Shown here in pieces: positions 7,044 to 15,929 of a DNA stretch of 64,000 nucleotides. How positions within the stretch are numbered: position 1 is the first letter of the stretch; every line of letters starts with the position of its first letter. The translations under genes were made by a program, and so were the position numbers. This stretch comes from Pseudomonas marincola. Lineage in GTDB: Bacteria; Pseudomonadota; Gammaproteobacteria; Pseudomonadales; Pseudomonadaceae. The notes under the pieces are model-generated. The model ran no database searches. It was not told the DNA's origin and worked only from the letters and a program-made list of their open reading frames with translations. The stretch spans positions 868,001 through 932,000 of the forward strand of contig NZ_FPBC01000001.1 of assembly GCF_900116605.1 (NCBI RefSeq), given 5' to 3'.

Positions 7044-10000
7044 CTAACGCAGGGCCCGCATCAGGGCCGCATCGGCCGCCGACTCGCCGCGACTGGCTTG
7101 CGTCAGTTGTTCGGCGAAAGGCAGTGAGGCCAGCGGCCGCGCCTCTACGCTGTCAATTGCCGCGCCATTGCGCCCGGATGCACCGCTGATGGGGCGCATT
7201 TGCACCTCGAACGCGTTGAAGTTGATGTCCAGGATGTAACGATCAACAACGCCATTTTCCCGTTCAATGCGCAACTGCAGCGCGATCCCATCCACGTTTG
7301 CAGGTCGGTCCATCGACAAATGGCCTAGCCCATCACCCCGCGCCCATACGGGCAAGGCCCCGCCATCGGCAGCACTGAAACGGGCACGCACGATCCGCTG
7401 CTGCTCAGCGTCCAGTTTGTTGATCACATCCAACCATGCGCGAGGCCCGTGCGTATGCATCTGCACCGTGGCTTTGCCATCGTGCGAGGTCACGGATGCG
7501 GCCGACTCTGCCGCCGCATCATAACCATCACGGCCGTGGATCACGCTGCTCTGCTGCAAGTGTCCGAACAGGCCCAGATCACCGTTGTTGCCACGGCTAC
7601 GCTCGTCGATGCCAAACAATGACGACACGCCATTGGCCGCTGCCAGTACAGCACCATCGCCCGACAACGTAGTAATGCCATTGAGATCATTGAGCTGATC
7701 GATCCCCAACTCCTCAATTGCGGGCGGGTTCAACCATGCCGGTGAATCCGAACGATCCGGTGACTGCCGCCCGGGAGTAAAGCTGGAGCCCGGCGCTTGC
7801 GGTTCAAGGTGGACGATGTCCTGATTGAGCAGATCAGTGAAACTCAGCGTGCTCGTGCTAAAGGCCTGTCCATCGGTAATCGTATAACTGACCACAGGCA
7901 CAGGGCCGTTGTAGTCTGGCCCCGGAATCAACACAAAGCTGCCATCGGCGCCCAGAGTCAGGGTGCCAATCAACGTGCCATCGGCGCTGGTCAGTTGCGT
8001 GCTGGTCGCGCCATTATCCGGCACGTTAAAACGCTCGGCGATGCCATCTCCGTTGGTATCGACGGCAAAACTGCTGACCCGCAGCGGGTCGCCATCCGGA
8101 TCGCGGTCGTTGCTCAGCACATTGCCGGTTGTCGGCGTGTTGGCAGTGGCTGTAATCGGGCCATCGGCCACGGCAACCGGCGGATCGTTAACCGCCACAA
8201 CCGTAATCGAAATAACCGCCGTGGCCGTGCCGCCTTGGTCATCACTGACCACGTAAGCGAATCGAGTAACGCCATTGAAGTCAGGCGCGGGGATGAACGT
8301 CAGAGCGCCGTTGGCCGCCACGCTCACGCTGCCGTTGGGCACCGCAATGTTCTGCGCCACACCGGGCGTGAGCTCCACGCCGTTAATCGACTGCACCCGC
8401 AGCGCATCGCCGTCAATGTCCACGTCATTGAGCAGCGGCGTAATCACCAGCGGCGTGTCTTCCTGCGTGGTGTATGGATCGTCCTGCGCGACCGGCAGAT
8501 CGTTCACCGGTGTGACATTAATGCTTATCGTCGCGGTGGCCGTGTCCACGCCATTGCTGATCACATAGCTGAAACTCAGCGGGCCGTTGAACTGCGGCGC
8601 GGGCATAAAACTCAGGCTGCCGTCGGCGGCGATGTTAATCGCGCCGGTCACTACACCCGCCGCGTTGGTCAGCTGGATAACTTGCGCACTGCCTGGCGTT
8701 AGCACCACGCCATTGATTGACTGAATGCTCAGCACGCCGCCGTCTATATCCACATCATTGAGCAACGGCGTGAGGGCCACAGGGGTATTTTCTGCGGTGC
8801 TGTAGCCATCGTTGTTGGCGACGGGCAAGTCGACAACAGGATTAACAATAATATTGATCGTGGCGGTTGCGGTGGCCGCGCCATCACTGATCACGTAAGC
8901 CACGTTGAGTGTGCCGTGTGCGTTGGCGGCGGGCACAAAACTTAGCGCGCCGCTGGCGCTCACGTTAATCAGCCCGGCGTTACTCACGGCAATGCTTTGC
9001 GCCACACCGGGGGTAAGCGTGACGCCGTTGATTGACTGAATCGTCAGCGCCTGGCCGTCGGGATCACTGTCGTTATCCAGTGGCGTGAGCGCGATGGCCA
9101 CATCTTCGTTGGTGATGTAGGCATCGTTGACGGCCACGGGCGGGTCGTTAACCGGCGTGACAATAATGGCCACCGTTGCACTCGCGGTGGCGACGCCGTC
9201 GGTAACGACATAACCGAAACTCACCGGCCCGTTGTAATTGGCCACCGGGGTGAAACTCAGGCTGCCGTCGGCCGCAACATTAACGCTGCCGATAGTCGTC
9301 GTGCCGTCGCTGATTGCGATGCTTTGCGCCATGCCCGGCGTCAGCACAACGCCGTTGATTGATTGCAGCGTCAGGCTGGTTTGCGGGTTGTCCACATCGG
9401 TGTCGTTGGCCAGCAGATCCAGCGCAATCGTGGTGTCTTCAGGCGTGGTGTAGTTGTCATCCACCGCCACCGGCCCGTCATTGGCACCGCTGATGATAAT
9501 GCGCAGTTGCGCGCTGCTGACGTTGCCGTCGCTGTCGGTGATTTGATAGGTGAATACATCGACCCGGCTCTCGCCTGCCTGCAATGCATCAACCACCGGA
9601 TTGCTGTTATCCAGCACGTAGGTGTAACTGCCATCCGCGCTCAGGGTCAGGTTGCCATAAGTGCCCGCCAACGCCGTTACCGGAACAAAATTGGCATTAC
9701 CGCCCACCGTTACCAGCGTGACCGGTGTTGCAGTGGTGTCTGCACCAAGGATGTCGTTGCTGATCAGCGAGCCGCTGACACTGCCCGGCGCGGCGTCTTC
9801 GGTGATGCTTTGCTGATCGTCCTGCGCCTGCGGCGCATCGTCGACGATCTCGATCCTGAGAAACTTGGGAAACGCCGAGGTGTCGTTATTGACGCTGTCG
9901 ATCATGCTCAGCGCAATGCTGTCGAACACCTCACCAGCGCTGTGATCGGCAGCGCTAAGCAGGGTGAAGCTGTAACTCACTTCACCGCTCACCGCATCGT

Positions 10001-13000
10001 AGCCGGTCAGGATCAACTGGCCATGCGCCGTGTCGATTGGCGCGGAGGCAGTGGTGTTGAAGCCGTCCAGTTCGGCAGCGCTGTAGGTCACCGTGCCGTT
10101 ACTGCCTGTCAGCGTCAGGCTGGCCAGCGGCGATTGCGGGCTGGCGACAAAGAAGCTGCCGGCATACACCTCGCCCACTCCCGACGCATTGCTGCCCGTC
10201 GCCAGATCAGACTCAAGAACGCTGCCGCCATCGGTGCCAATCAGCGTTGGCGTGCCGTAGATTGAAACGGTCAGTGTGGTTACCGCCGAACTGCCGTCCG
10301 CATCAACAATCTGATAGGTGAACGTGTCGCTCAATGACTGCCCGGCGGTAAGCGTCGCCACTGCCGGGTTGGTGTAAAAAGGCGTGTAGGTGTAACTGCC
10401 GTCGGCGTTTAGAATCAGCTCGCCATAACTGCCGGCCAGCGGCGCACCAAGATTGCCGGCGCTGAGGCTGTTGGCCGCCAGACCAACGCTGGCAATCGCA
10501 TTGCCAGCGCCCAAGTCATCGGCACCAATCACATCGGCAACCCCGTCGGTGGCGTCGGGATCGACTCCGCCAACACCGGTGAAGACGTTACCCGAGGCGA
10601 TGCTGCTGGGCTGGGAGTCGATATTGATAACGTCATCAACATCCGCCCTGGCCAACGGCGCATCATCAATAATCTGTACAGCCAGCGTGCCCGCATTGAA
10701 GATGAAATCACCGTCAATGTCGGTCAGGCTCAGGATGAAGCTGTCCGTTACCAGCGCAACCGTGTGGGCAGCAGTGCTGAGCAAGGTGTAGCGGTACTGC
10801 ACTGCGCCACTGGCGCTGTCGTAGCCATTTATTTGCAGGGTGCCGTTGCTGCCGGTAATGGTGATCGGCGTGGTGGCCGAGGCCTGCAATTGCGCCAGCG
10901 TGATATCGCCGGACCCACCCAGGCTGAAACTGCTCAGGTTCGCACCTGGCCCCATACTGAAAGTACCGTCAAGAATGCGCCCGCTGGCATCGGGTGAGGT
11001 GCCCGTGGCCAGCGCACTTTCCTTGACCGCGCCATCGGTGCCGGCCGCCGCGCCATCACCCAGACCGCTGACCGTGACATCGTCCGGTACGGCAGTCACG
11101 TTAATGGTCACCGTGGTGGTTTCGGTTACACCGCCAGATGTGACGGTGTAACTAAAACTGGTGACGCCGTTGAAGTTGGCGGGCGGCGTATAGATCATAT
11201 CGCCGTTGGCGCTAAAGCTGACGCTGCCCTGCCCGGCTGGCGGCTGGGTGATCGCAGTCACCTGCGCGCCAGGATTCTCGAAACTGTCGGCGCTGGCACC
11301 GCCCGCGCCCGTGAGTACGTTGAAGCTGATTGGCGTGTCTTCATTGGTGGTGATCACGTCGGCAACGCTGTCTGCCACCGGCGTAACCGTAATGCTCACG
11401 GTGGCGCTGGCAGTGCCGCCATTGCCGTCGCTAAGCTCGTAAGCAAAACTCACCGGCCCGTTGTAATCGGCCGTGGGCACAAAGCTCAACGCACCATCCA
11501 CCGCGACATTCACCGTGCCATTGCTGACGGCGATGCTCTGCGCCACACCTGGCGTAAGGGCTACGCCATTAATCGACAGCACTTGCAGCGTATCCGGGTC
11601 AACGTCGCTGTCGTTGGCCAAAAGATCCAGCGCCAGCGCCGGGCCATCCTCGGCCATGCTGTAGGTATCGTTGACCGCCACCGGCAGATCATTCACCGGC
11701 GTCACGATGATAGTCACCGTCGCTGTGGCAGTTGCCCCAGCCGGGTCTTGCACGATGTAGGCAAAACTGACGCTGCCGTTGTAGTTGGCCACCGGCACGA
11801 AATTCAGCGAGCCATCGGCGGCCACATTGACGGTGCCGGTGTTGCCGGGCAGAACAATGCTTTGCGCCACACCTGGCGTGAGGGCGACGCCGTTAATCGA
11901 CTTGATGCTCAGTTCGCTGGCGAGGTTGTCGACATCCGAATCATTGGCCAGTAAATCGAGTGCCACTGCTGTGTCTTCAGCGGTGGTGTAGCTGTCGTTC
12001 ACCGCAACCGGCGGATCATTGACCGGGGTAATATTGATGGTAATGGTCGCGTTTGCCACGCCGCCTTGCCCATCGGTTGCCGTGTAGGCAAAGCTCACCG
12101 CGGCGGTGCGATCGGGGTCCGGAGTGAAGCTCAGGCTGCCGTCAGCGGCGACATTCACTGTGCCGCCGGATACCGCAATGCTCTGCGCTGTTCCGGGCGT
12201 CAGGGCTACGCCGTTGATCGACTGCAGGCTCAGCGCATCGCCGTCGACATCGCTGTCATTGAGCAGCGGCGTCAGCGCAACCGGGGTGTCCTCGACCGTG
12301 GTGTAGGTGTCGTTCACTGCCACCGGCAAATCATTCACCGGCGTCACATCGATGTTAATCGTCGCGTTTGCTGTTAACCCGGCCGCATCCTGCATTACAT
12401 AGCCGAAACTCACCGGCCCGTGATAATTCGCATTCGGGGTGAAACTCAGGCTGCCGTCGGCGGCCACCGTGACCGTGCCGTTATCGACCAGAATGGTTTG
12501 CGCCGTGCCGGGCGTGAGCGTCACGCCATTGATTGATTGCACGCTGAGCACATCGCCATCGACATCACTGTCATTGAGCAATGGAGTCAGGGCGACGCTG
12601 GTGTCTTCGGCCGTGCTGTAGGTGTCGTTCACCGCCACCGGAGGATCATTCACCGGTGTCACATTGATGGTGACCGTGGCGCTGGCGATTGCGCCGTTGG
12701 GGTCCTGCGCCTCGTAGACAAAACTCACCGGCCCGTTGAAGTTCGCAGCCGGAACAAAACTCATCGTGCCATCGGCGGCGATCTGTACCGTGCCGGTATT
12801 ACCGGGCAGCACAATGCTCTGCGCCACGCCCGGGGTCAGCGCGACGTTATTGATCGACTTGATGCTCAGGGTTTCGCCATCGGCGTCGCTGTCGTTGGCC
12901 AGCAGCGCAAGCGCTACTGCGGTGTCCTCGGCGGTGGTGTAGGTGTCATTGACCGCCACCGGCCCATCATTAGTACCAGTAATGGTGATGCGCAGTTGTG

Positions 13001-15929
13001 CGGTACTGACATCACCGTCGCTGTCAGTTATTTGATACGTGAACAAATCCACCCGCACTTCACCGGCTTTTAGGCTATCGACACTGGGGCTGGCGTTGTC
13101 CAGCACATAGGCGTAGCTGCCATCGGCATTCAACGTCAGTTGACCATAACTGCCTGTCACTGCGGTGCCGACATTGAGCGCTGCCACCGTGCCGCCAACC
13201 CCGACGGCCGTCACTGGCGTTTGCGTGGTGTCGGCGCCAACGGTGTCGTTATCGAGCACCGAACCTGAAACCGTATCCGGCGCCGCATCTTCGCTGATGG
13301 CCGCCGCGTCTGCGGTCGCCAGCGGCTGGTCGTCGACAATATTGATCGACAACAACTTAGGGTTCGGTGCCGAGCTGTTACCCGCCGAATCTGTCACGCT
13401 CAGAACTAAACTGTCGGTCACTGCCGCCGCACTGTGATCGGCCTCCGAAGTCAGGGTGAAGCGATAACTTACCGTGCCGGTGGCTCTGTCGTAACCGCTG
13501 ATCACCAGTTCGCCATGCGTGGTGATAATTGCAGGTGATGGAGCCGCGTCGCTGAATCCGGCGAGTTGCGTCACGGTAAAGGTGGTGCCGTCGACCGTGA
13601 GACTTTCTACCGGGAATTGGCCGCTGGCGATAATGAAACTGCCAGAAAATTCAGCACCGCCCGCCACTGGATTGCTGCCTGTTGCCAGCCCCGATTCAAG
13701 CACCGAGCCGCCGTCGGTGCCGACCAGCGTTGGCGTGCCGTAAATATTCAGGGTCAGGGTGGTGGTTACGCTGTCGCCATCGGCATCGGTGATTTGATAA
13801 GTGAAACTGTCGCTCAGTGATTCACCCGCCAGCAGCGCTATCACATCGACATTGGCGAAATCCGGCGTGTAGCTGTAACTGCCGTCGCTGTTCAACGTCA
13901 GGCTGCCGTAATTACCCGCCAACGGCAGGCCGACGTTGCCCGCTGCCAGCGCATCGCCAGTCTTGGCCAGCGCGGTTACCGCACCTCCCGCCGACTCGCC
14001 GTCTGCGCCAATGCTGTCAGCGACACCGTCGGTAATGTCGGGGTCTGCACCGCCAATGCCGGTAACCACGTTGCCATTGGCCACACTGCTCGGTTGCCCG
14101 GCAGTATTGAGCACGTCATCAATATCTGGCCGGGCTATTGGCGCATCATCGACCACCTCCACCGCCAGCGTGCCCGCGTTGGCTGTCACATCGCCATCGC
14201 GGTCGGTCACGCCGATGATGAAACTGTCATTCACCGAGCCCGCACTGTGATCAGCCACGGCGGTCAGGGTGTAGGTATAACTCACCTCGCCAGTGCTGCT
14301 GTTATAGCCATTGATTACCAGCTCGCCGTAACTGCCGAGCACGGTGATTGGCGTTGCTGTCGAGGCCTGCAACTGGACCAGGGTTATTGGCCCGGAACCG
14401 CCCAGACTGAAGCTGAGCAGGTTCGCCGCCGGGCCCATGTTGAAACTGCCATTGAGCACCACACCCGCCGCACTCGGCGCCGTGCCATTGGCCAGAGCGC
14501 TTTCCAGCACGGCGCCATCGGTGCCGTTGGCCGCGCCGTCGCCCAGCCCGCTGACGGTAATATCATCAGGCACCGAGGTGACATTGAGGGTGACGGTGGT
14601 GGTTTCAGTCACGCCGCCCGAGGTCACGGTGTAGGTAAAACTGGTGACGCCGTTGAAGTTGGCGGGCGGCGTGTAGGTCATGTCGCCATTGGCAGTGAAA
14701 CTGACACTGCCCTGCCCCGCTGGCGGCTGGGTGATCGCGGTTACCTGCGCCGCAGGATTTTCAAAGCTGTCGGCGCTGGCCCCGCCCGCGCCGGTGAGCA
14801 CATTGAAGCTAATCGGCGTGTCTTCATTGGTGGTCAGCGTGTCGGCGACAATGTCCACCACCGGCGAGACGCTGATGCTGACGCTGGCGTTGGCCGTGGC
14901 ACCGCTTGCGTCCTGCAGCACATAGTTGAAACTGACCGCGCCGTTGTAGTCGCCCGTCGGGGTGAAACTCAGACTGCCATCGGCGGCTACATCAACGCTG
15001 CCGTTAGTCACGGCAATACGCTGCACACCGCCGCTGAGCAACACGCCATTGATTGACCTGACACTCAGCGCATCGCCATCCAGATCGCTGTCATTGGCGG
15101 TCAGATTGAGCGCAATCGGGCTGTCTTCTGCCGTGCTGTAAACATCATTCACCGCCACTGGCGGATCATTGACCGGGGTGACGGTGATGCTGACATTGGC
15201 GCTGGCAACTCCGCCCTGGCTGTCTTGCACCTCATAGGCAAAACTCACGGCGCCATTGAAGTTCGGCGTCGGGATAAAGCTCAGGCTGCCATCGGCCGCC
15301 ACGCTCACGGTGCCACCTGTAACCGCAATGCTTTGTGCGACGCCGGTCAACTCGATGCCATTGATCGACTTGATGCTCAGTGCGTCACCGTCAACATCGC
15401 TGTCGTTGAGCAGCAGGTCGAGTGCCAGCGCCGTGTCTTCGGCGGTGGTGTAAACATCATCAACAGCCACTGGTGCGTCGTTCAACGGCGTCACGTTAAT
15501 GGTGACCGTGGCCGTCGCTACACCGCCGTTGCCATCGCTGACGCTGTAGTCGAAGTTCACCACGCCATTGAAGTTGGCGGCGGGGATAAAGCTCAGGGTG
15601 CCATCTGCCGCCACATTCACGGTGCCGTTTGTGACCGTAATGCTTTGCGCAGCGCCGGTCAGCGTCACGCCATTGATCGACTGCACGCTCAGGCTATCGC
15701 CTTCAACGTCGCTGTCGTTGGCCAGCAGGTCCAATGCCAGCGGCGTATCTTCGGCGGTGATGTATGCATCATCAACCGCCACCGGGGCATCGTTACTGCC
15801 GTTGATGGTGATGCGCAATTGCGCGCTGCTGATATCACCGTCGGCATCGGTAACTTGATAGGTAAACAGATCAACCAGCGATTCGCCGGCCTGCAATGCA
15901 TCAACGCTGGCATTGCTGTTATCCAACAC
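7044..15929 (-). CDS. Giant repeat adhesin, C-terminal portion (separated by a frameshift)
   Basis: This frame encodes 2961 residues and continues without a stop upstream through the frameshift at 16018-16022, so it is the C-terminal 40 percent of one giant protein rather than an independent gene. It consists of cadherin/VCBS-like units (motif AVDDxYTTxEDTxxALxLLANDSDVDGD ... SINGV ... ADGSLSFxP) and larger modules with GTDGGSVLES and ISEDAAP motifs. The last 200 or so residues are non-repetitive and contain no GGxGxD RTX nonapeptides. No ribosome site supports the first Met. Acidic, Thr/Val/Asn-rich and Cys-poor, as usual for extracellular stalk proteins. Confidence 0.9.
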   Translation of the reverse strand: MLDNSNASVDALQAGESLVDLFTYQVTDADGDISSAQLRITINGSNDAPVAVDDAYITAEDTPLALDLLANDSDVEGDSLSVQSINGVTLTGAAQSITVTNGTVNVAADGTLSFIPAANFNGVVNFDYSVSDGNGGVATATVTINVTPLNDAPVAVDDVYTTAEDTALALDLLLNDSDVDGDALSIKSINGIELTGVAQSIAVTGGTVSVAADGSLSFIPTPNFNGAVSFAYEVQDSQGGVASANVSITVTPVNDPPVAVNDVYSTAEDSPIALNLTANDSDLDGDALSVRSINGVLLSGGVQRIAVTNGSVDVAADGSLSFTPTGDYNGAVSFNYVLQDASGATANASVSISVSPVVDIVADTLTTNEDTPISFNVLTGAGGASADSFENPAAQVTAITQPPAGQGSVSFTANGDMTYTPPANFNGVTSFTYTVTSGGVTETTTVTLNVTSVPDDITVSGLGDGAANGTDGAVLESALANGTAPSAAGVVLNGSFNMGPAANLLSFSLGGSGPITLVQLQASTATPITVLGSYGELVINGYNSSTGEVSYTYTLTAVADHSAGSVNDSFIIGVTDRDGDVTANAGTLAVEVVDDAPIARPDIDDVLNTAGQPSSVANGNVVTGIGGADPDITDGVADSIGADGESAGGAVTALAKTGDALAAGNVGLPLAGNYGSLTLNSDGSYSYTPDFANVDVIALLAGESLSDSFTYQITDADGDSVTTTLTLNIYGTPTLVGTDGGSVLESGLATGSNPVAGGAEFSGSFIIASGQFPVESLTVDGTTFTVTQLAGFSDAAPSPAIITTHGELVISGYDRATGTVSYRFTLTSEADHSAAAVTDSLVLSVTDSAGNSSAPNPKLLSINIVDDQPLATADAAAISEDAAPDTVSGSVLDNDTVGADTTQTPVTAVGVGGTVAALNVGTAVTGSYGQLTLNADGSYAYVLDNASPSVDSLKAGEVRVDLFTYQITDSDGDVSTAQLRITITGTNDGPVAVNDTYTTAEDTAVALALLANDSDADGETLSIKSINNVALTPGVAQSIVLPGNTGTVQIAADGTMSFVPAANFNGPVSFVYEAQDPNGAIASATVTINVTPVNDPPVAVNDTYSTAEDTSVALTPLLNDSDVDGDVLSVQSINGVTLTPGTAQTILVDNGTVTVAADGSLSFTPNANYHGPVSFGYVMQDAAGLTANATINIDVTPVNDLPVAVNDTYTTVEDTPVALTPLLNDSDVDGDALSLQSINGVALTPGTAQSIAVSGGTVNVAADGSLSFTPDPDRTAAVSFAYTATDGQGGVANATITINITPVNDPPVAVNDSYTTAEDTAVALDLLANDSDVDNLASELSIKSINGVALTPGVAQSIVLPGNTGTVNVAADGSLNFVPVANYNGSVSFAYIVQDPAGATATATVTIIVTPVNDLPVAVNDTYSMAEDGPALALDLLANDSDVDPDTLQVLSINGVALTPGVAQSIAVSNGTVNVAVDGALSFVPTADYNGPVSFAYELSDGNGGTASATVSITVTPVADSVADVITTNEDTPISFNVLTGAGGASADSFENPGAQVTAITQPPAGQGSVSFSANGDMIYTPPANFNGVTSFSYTVTSGGVTETTTVTINVTAVPDDVTVSGLGDGAAAGTDGAVKESALATGTSPDASGRILDGTFSMGPGANLSSFSLGGSGDITLAQLQASATTPITITGSNGTLQINGYDSASGAVQYRYTLLSTAAHTVALVTDSFILSLTDIDGDFIFNAGTLAVQIIDDAPLARADVDDVINIDSQPSSIASGNVFTGVGGVDPDATDGVADVIGADDLGAGNAIASVGLAANSLSAGNLGAPLAGSYGELILNADGSYTYTPFYTNPAVATLTAGQSLSDTFTYQIVDADGSSAVTTLTVSIYGTPTLIGTDGGSVLESDLATGSNASGVGEVYAGSFFVASPQSPLASLTLTGSNGTVTYSAAELDGFNTTASAPIDTAHGQLILTGYDAVSGEVSYSFTLLSAADHSAGEVFDSIALSMIDSVNNDTSAFPKFLRIEIVDDAPQAQDDQQSITEDAAPGSVSGSLISNDILGADTTATPVTLVTVGGNANFVPVTALAGTYGNLTLSADGSYTYVLDNSNPVVDALQAGESRVDVFTYQITDSDGNVSSAQLRIIISGANDGPVAVDDNYTTPEDTTIALDLLANDTDVDNPQTSLTLQSINGVVLTPGMAQSIAISDGTTTIGSVNVAADGSLSFTPVANYNGPVSFGYVVTDGVATASATVAIIVTPVNDPPVAVNDAYITNEDVAIALTPLDNDSDPDGQALTIQSINGVTLTPGVAQSIAVSNAGLINVSASGALSFVPAANAHGTLNVAYVISDGAATATATINIIVNPVVDLPVANNDGYSTAENTPVALTPLLNDVDIDGGVLSIQSINGVVLTPGSAQVIQLTNAAGVVTGAINIAADGSLSFMPAPQFNGPLSFSYVISNGVDTATATISINVTPVNDLPVAQDDPYTTQEDTPLVITPLLNDVDIDGDALRVQSINGVELTPGVAQNIAVPNGSVSVAANGALTFIPAPDFNGVTRFAYVVSDDQGGTATAVISITVVAVNDPPVAVADGPITATANTPTTGNVLSNDRDPDGDPLRVSSFAVDTNGDGIAERFNVPDNGATSTQLTSADGTLIGTLTLGADGSFVLIPGPDYNGPVPVVSYTITDGQAFSTSTLSFTDLLNQDIVHLEPQAPGSSFTPGRQSPDRSDSPAWLNPPAIEELGIDQLNDLNGITTLSGDGAVLAAANGVSSLFGIDERSRGNNGDLGLFGHLQQSSVIHGRDGYDAAAESAASVTSHDGKATVQMHTHGPRAWLDVINKLDAEQQRIVRARFSAADGGALPVWARGDGLGHLSMDRPANVDGIALQLRIERENGVVDRYILDINFNAFEVQMRPISGASGRNGAAIDSVEARPLASLPFAEQLTQASRGESAADAALMRALR
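7850..9480 (-). repeat. C-terminal array of five cadherin-like units
   Basis: Five units of about 320 bp (105 residues), approximate borders at 9480, 9150, 8840, 8510 and 8195. Each begins PVAxxDxY and contains an E-D/E-N-T and NDxDxDG motif. The last unit is the most divergent (ADGPITATANTPTTGNVLSNDRDPDGD). Confidence 0.8.
9480..11370 (-). repeat. Adhesin super-repeat 1 (about 1.9 kb)
   Basis: Reading in protein direction: TNEDTPISFNVLTGAGGA, then VSGLGDGAAAGTDG, then DDAPLARADVDDV, then GTPTLIGTDGGSVLES, then SITEDAAPGSVSG and a QITDSDGNVSSAQLRI end. The same order recurs in three further copies. Borders are approximate. Confidence 0.8.
11370..12975 (-). repeat. Array of five cadherin-like units
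   Basis: Five units of about 320 bp with approximate borders at 12975, 12655, 12330, 12020, 11690 and 11370. Units are close relatives of one another (PVAVNDTYTTAEDTxVAL, NDSDVDGDxLSxxSINGVALTPG), closer than to the C-terminal array, suggesting recent tandem duplication. Confidence 0.8.
12975..14850 (-). repeat. Adhesin super-repeat 2 (about 1.9 kb)
   Basis: Same ordered motifs as super-repeat 1: NEDTPISFNV near 14830, VSGLGDG near 14560, DDAPIARPDIDDV near 14140, GTPTLVGTDGGSVLES near 13740 and AISEDAAPDTVSG near 13290. Confidence 0.8.
14850..15800 (-). repeat. Array of three cadherin-like units
   Basis: Three units of about 315 bp with approximate borders at 15800, 15490, 15175 and 14860, beginning PVAVDDAY, PVAVDDVY and PVAVNDVY. 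Confidence 0.8.
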
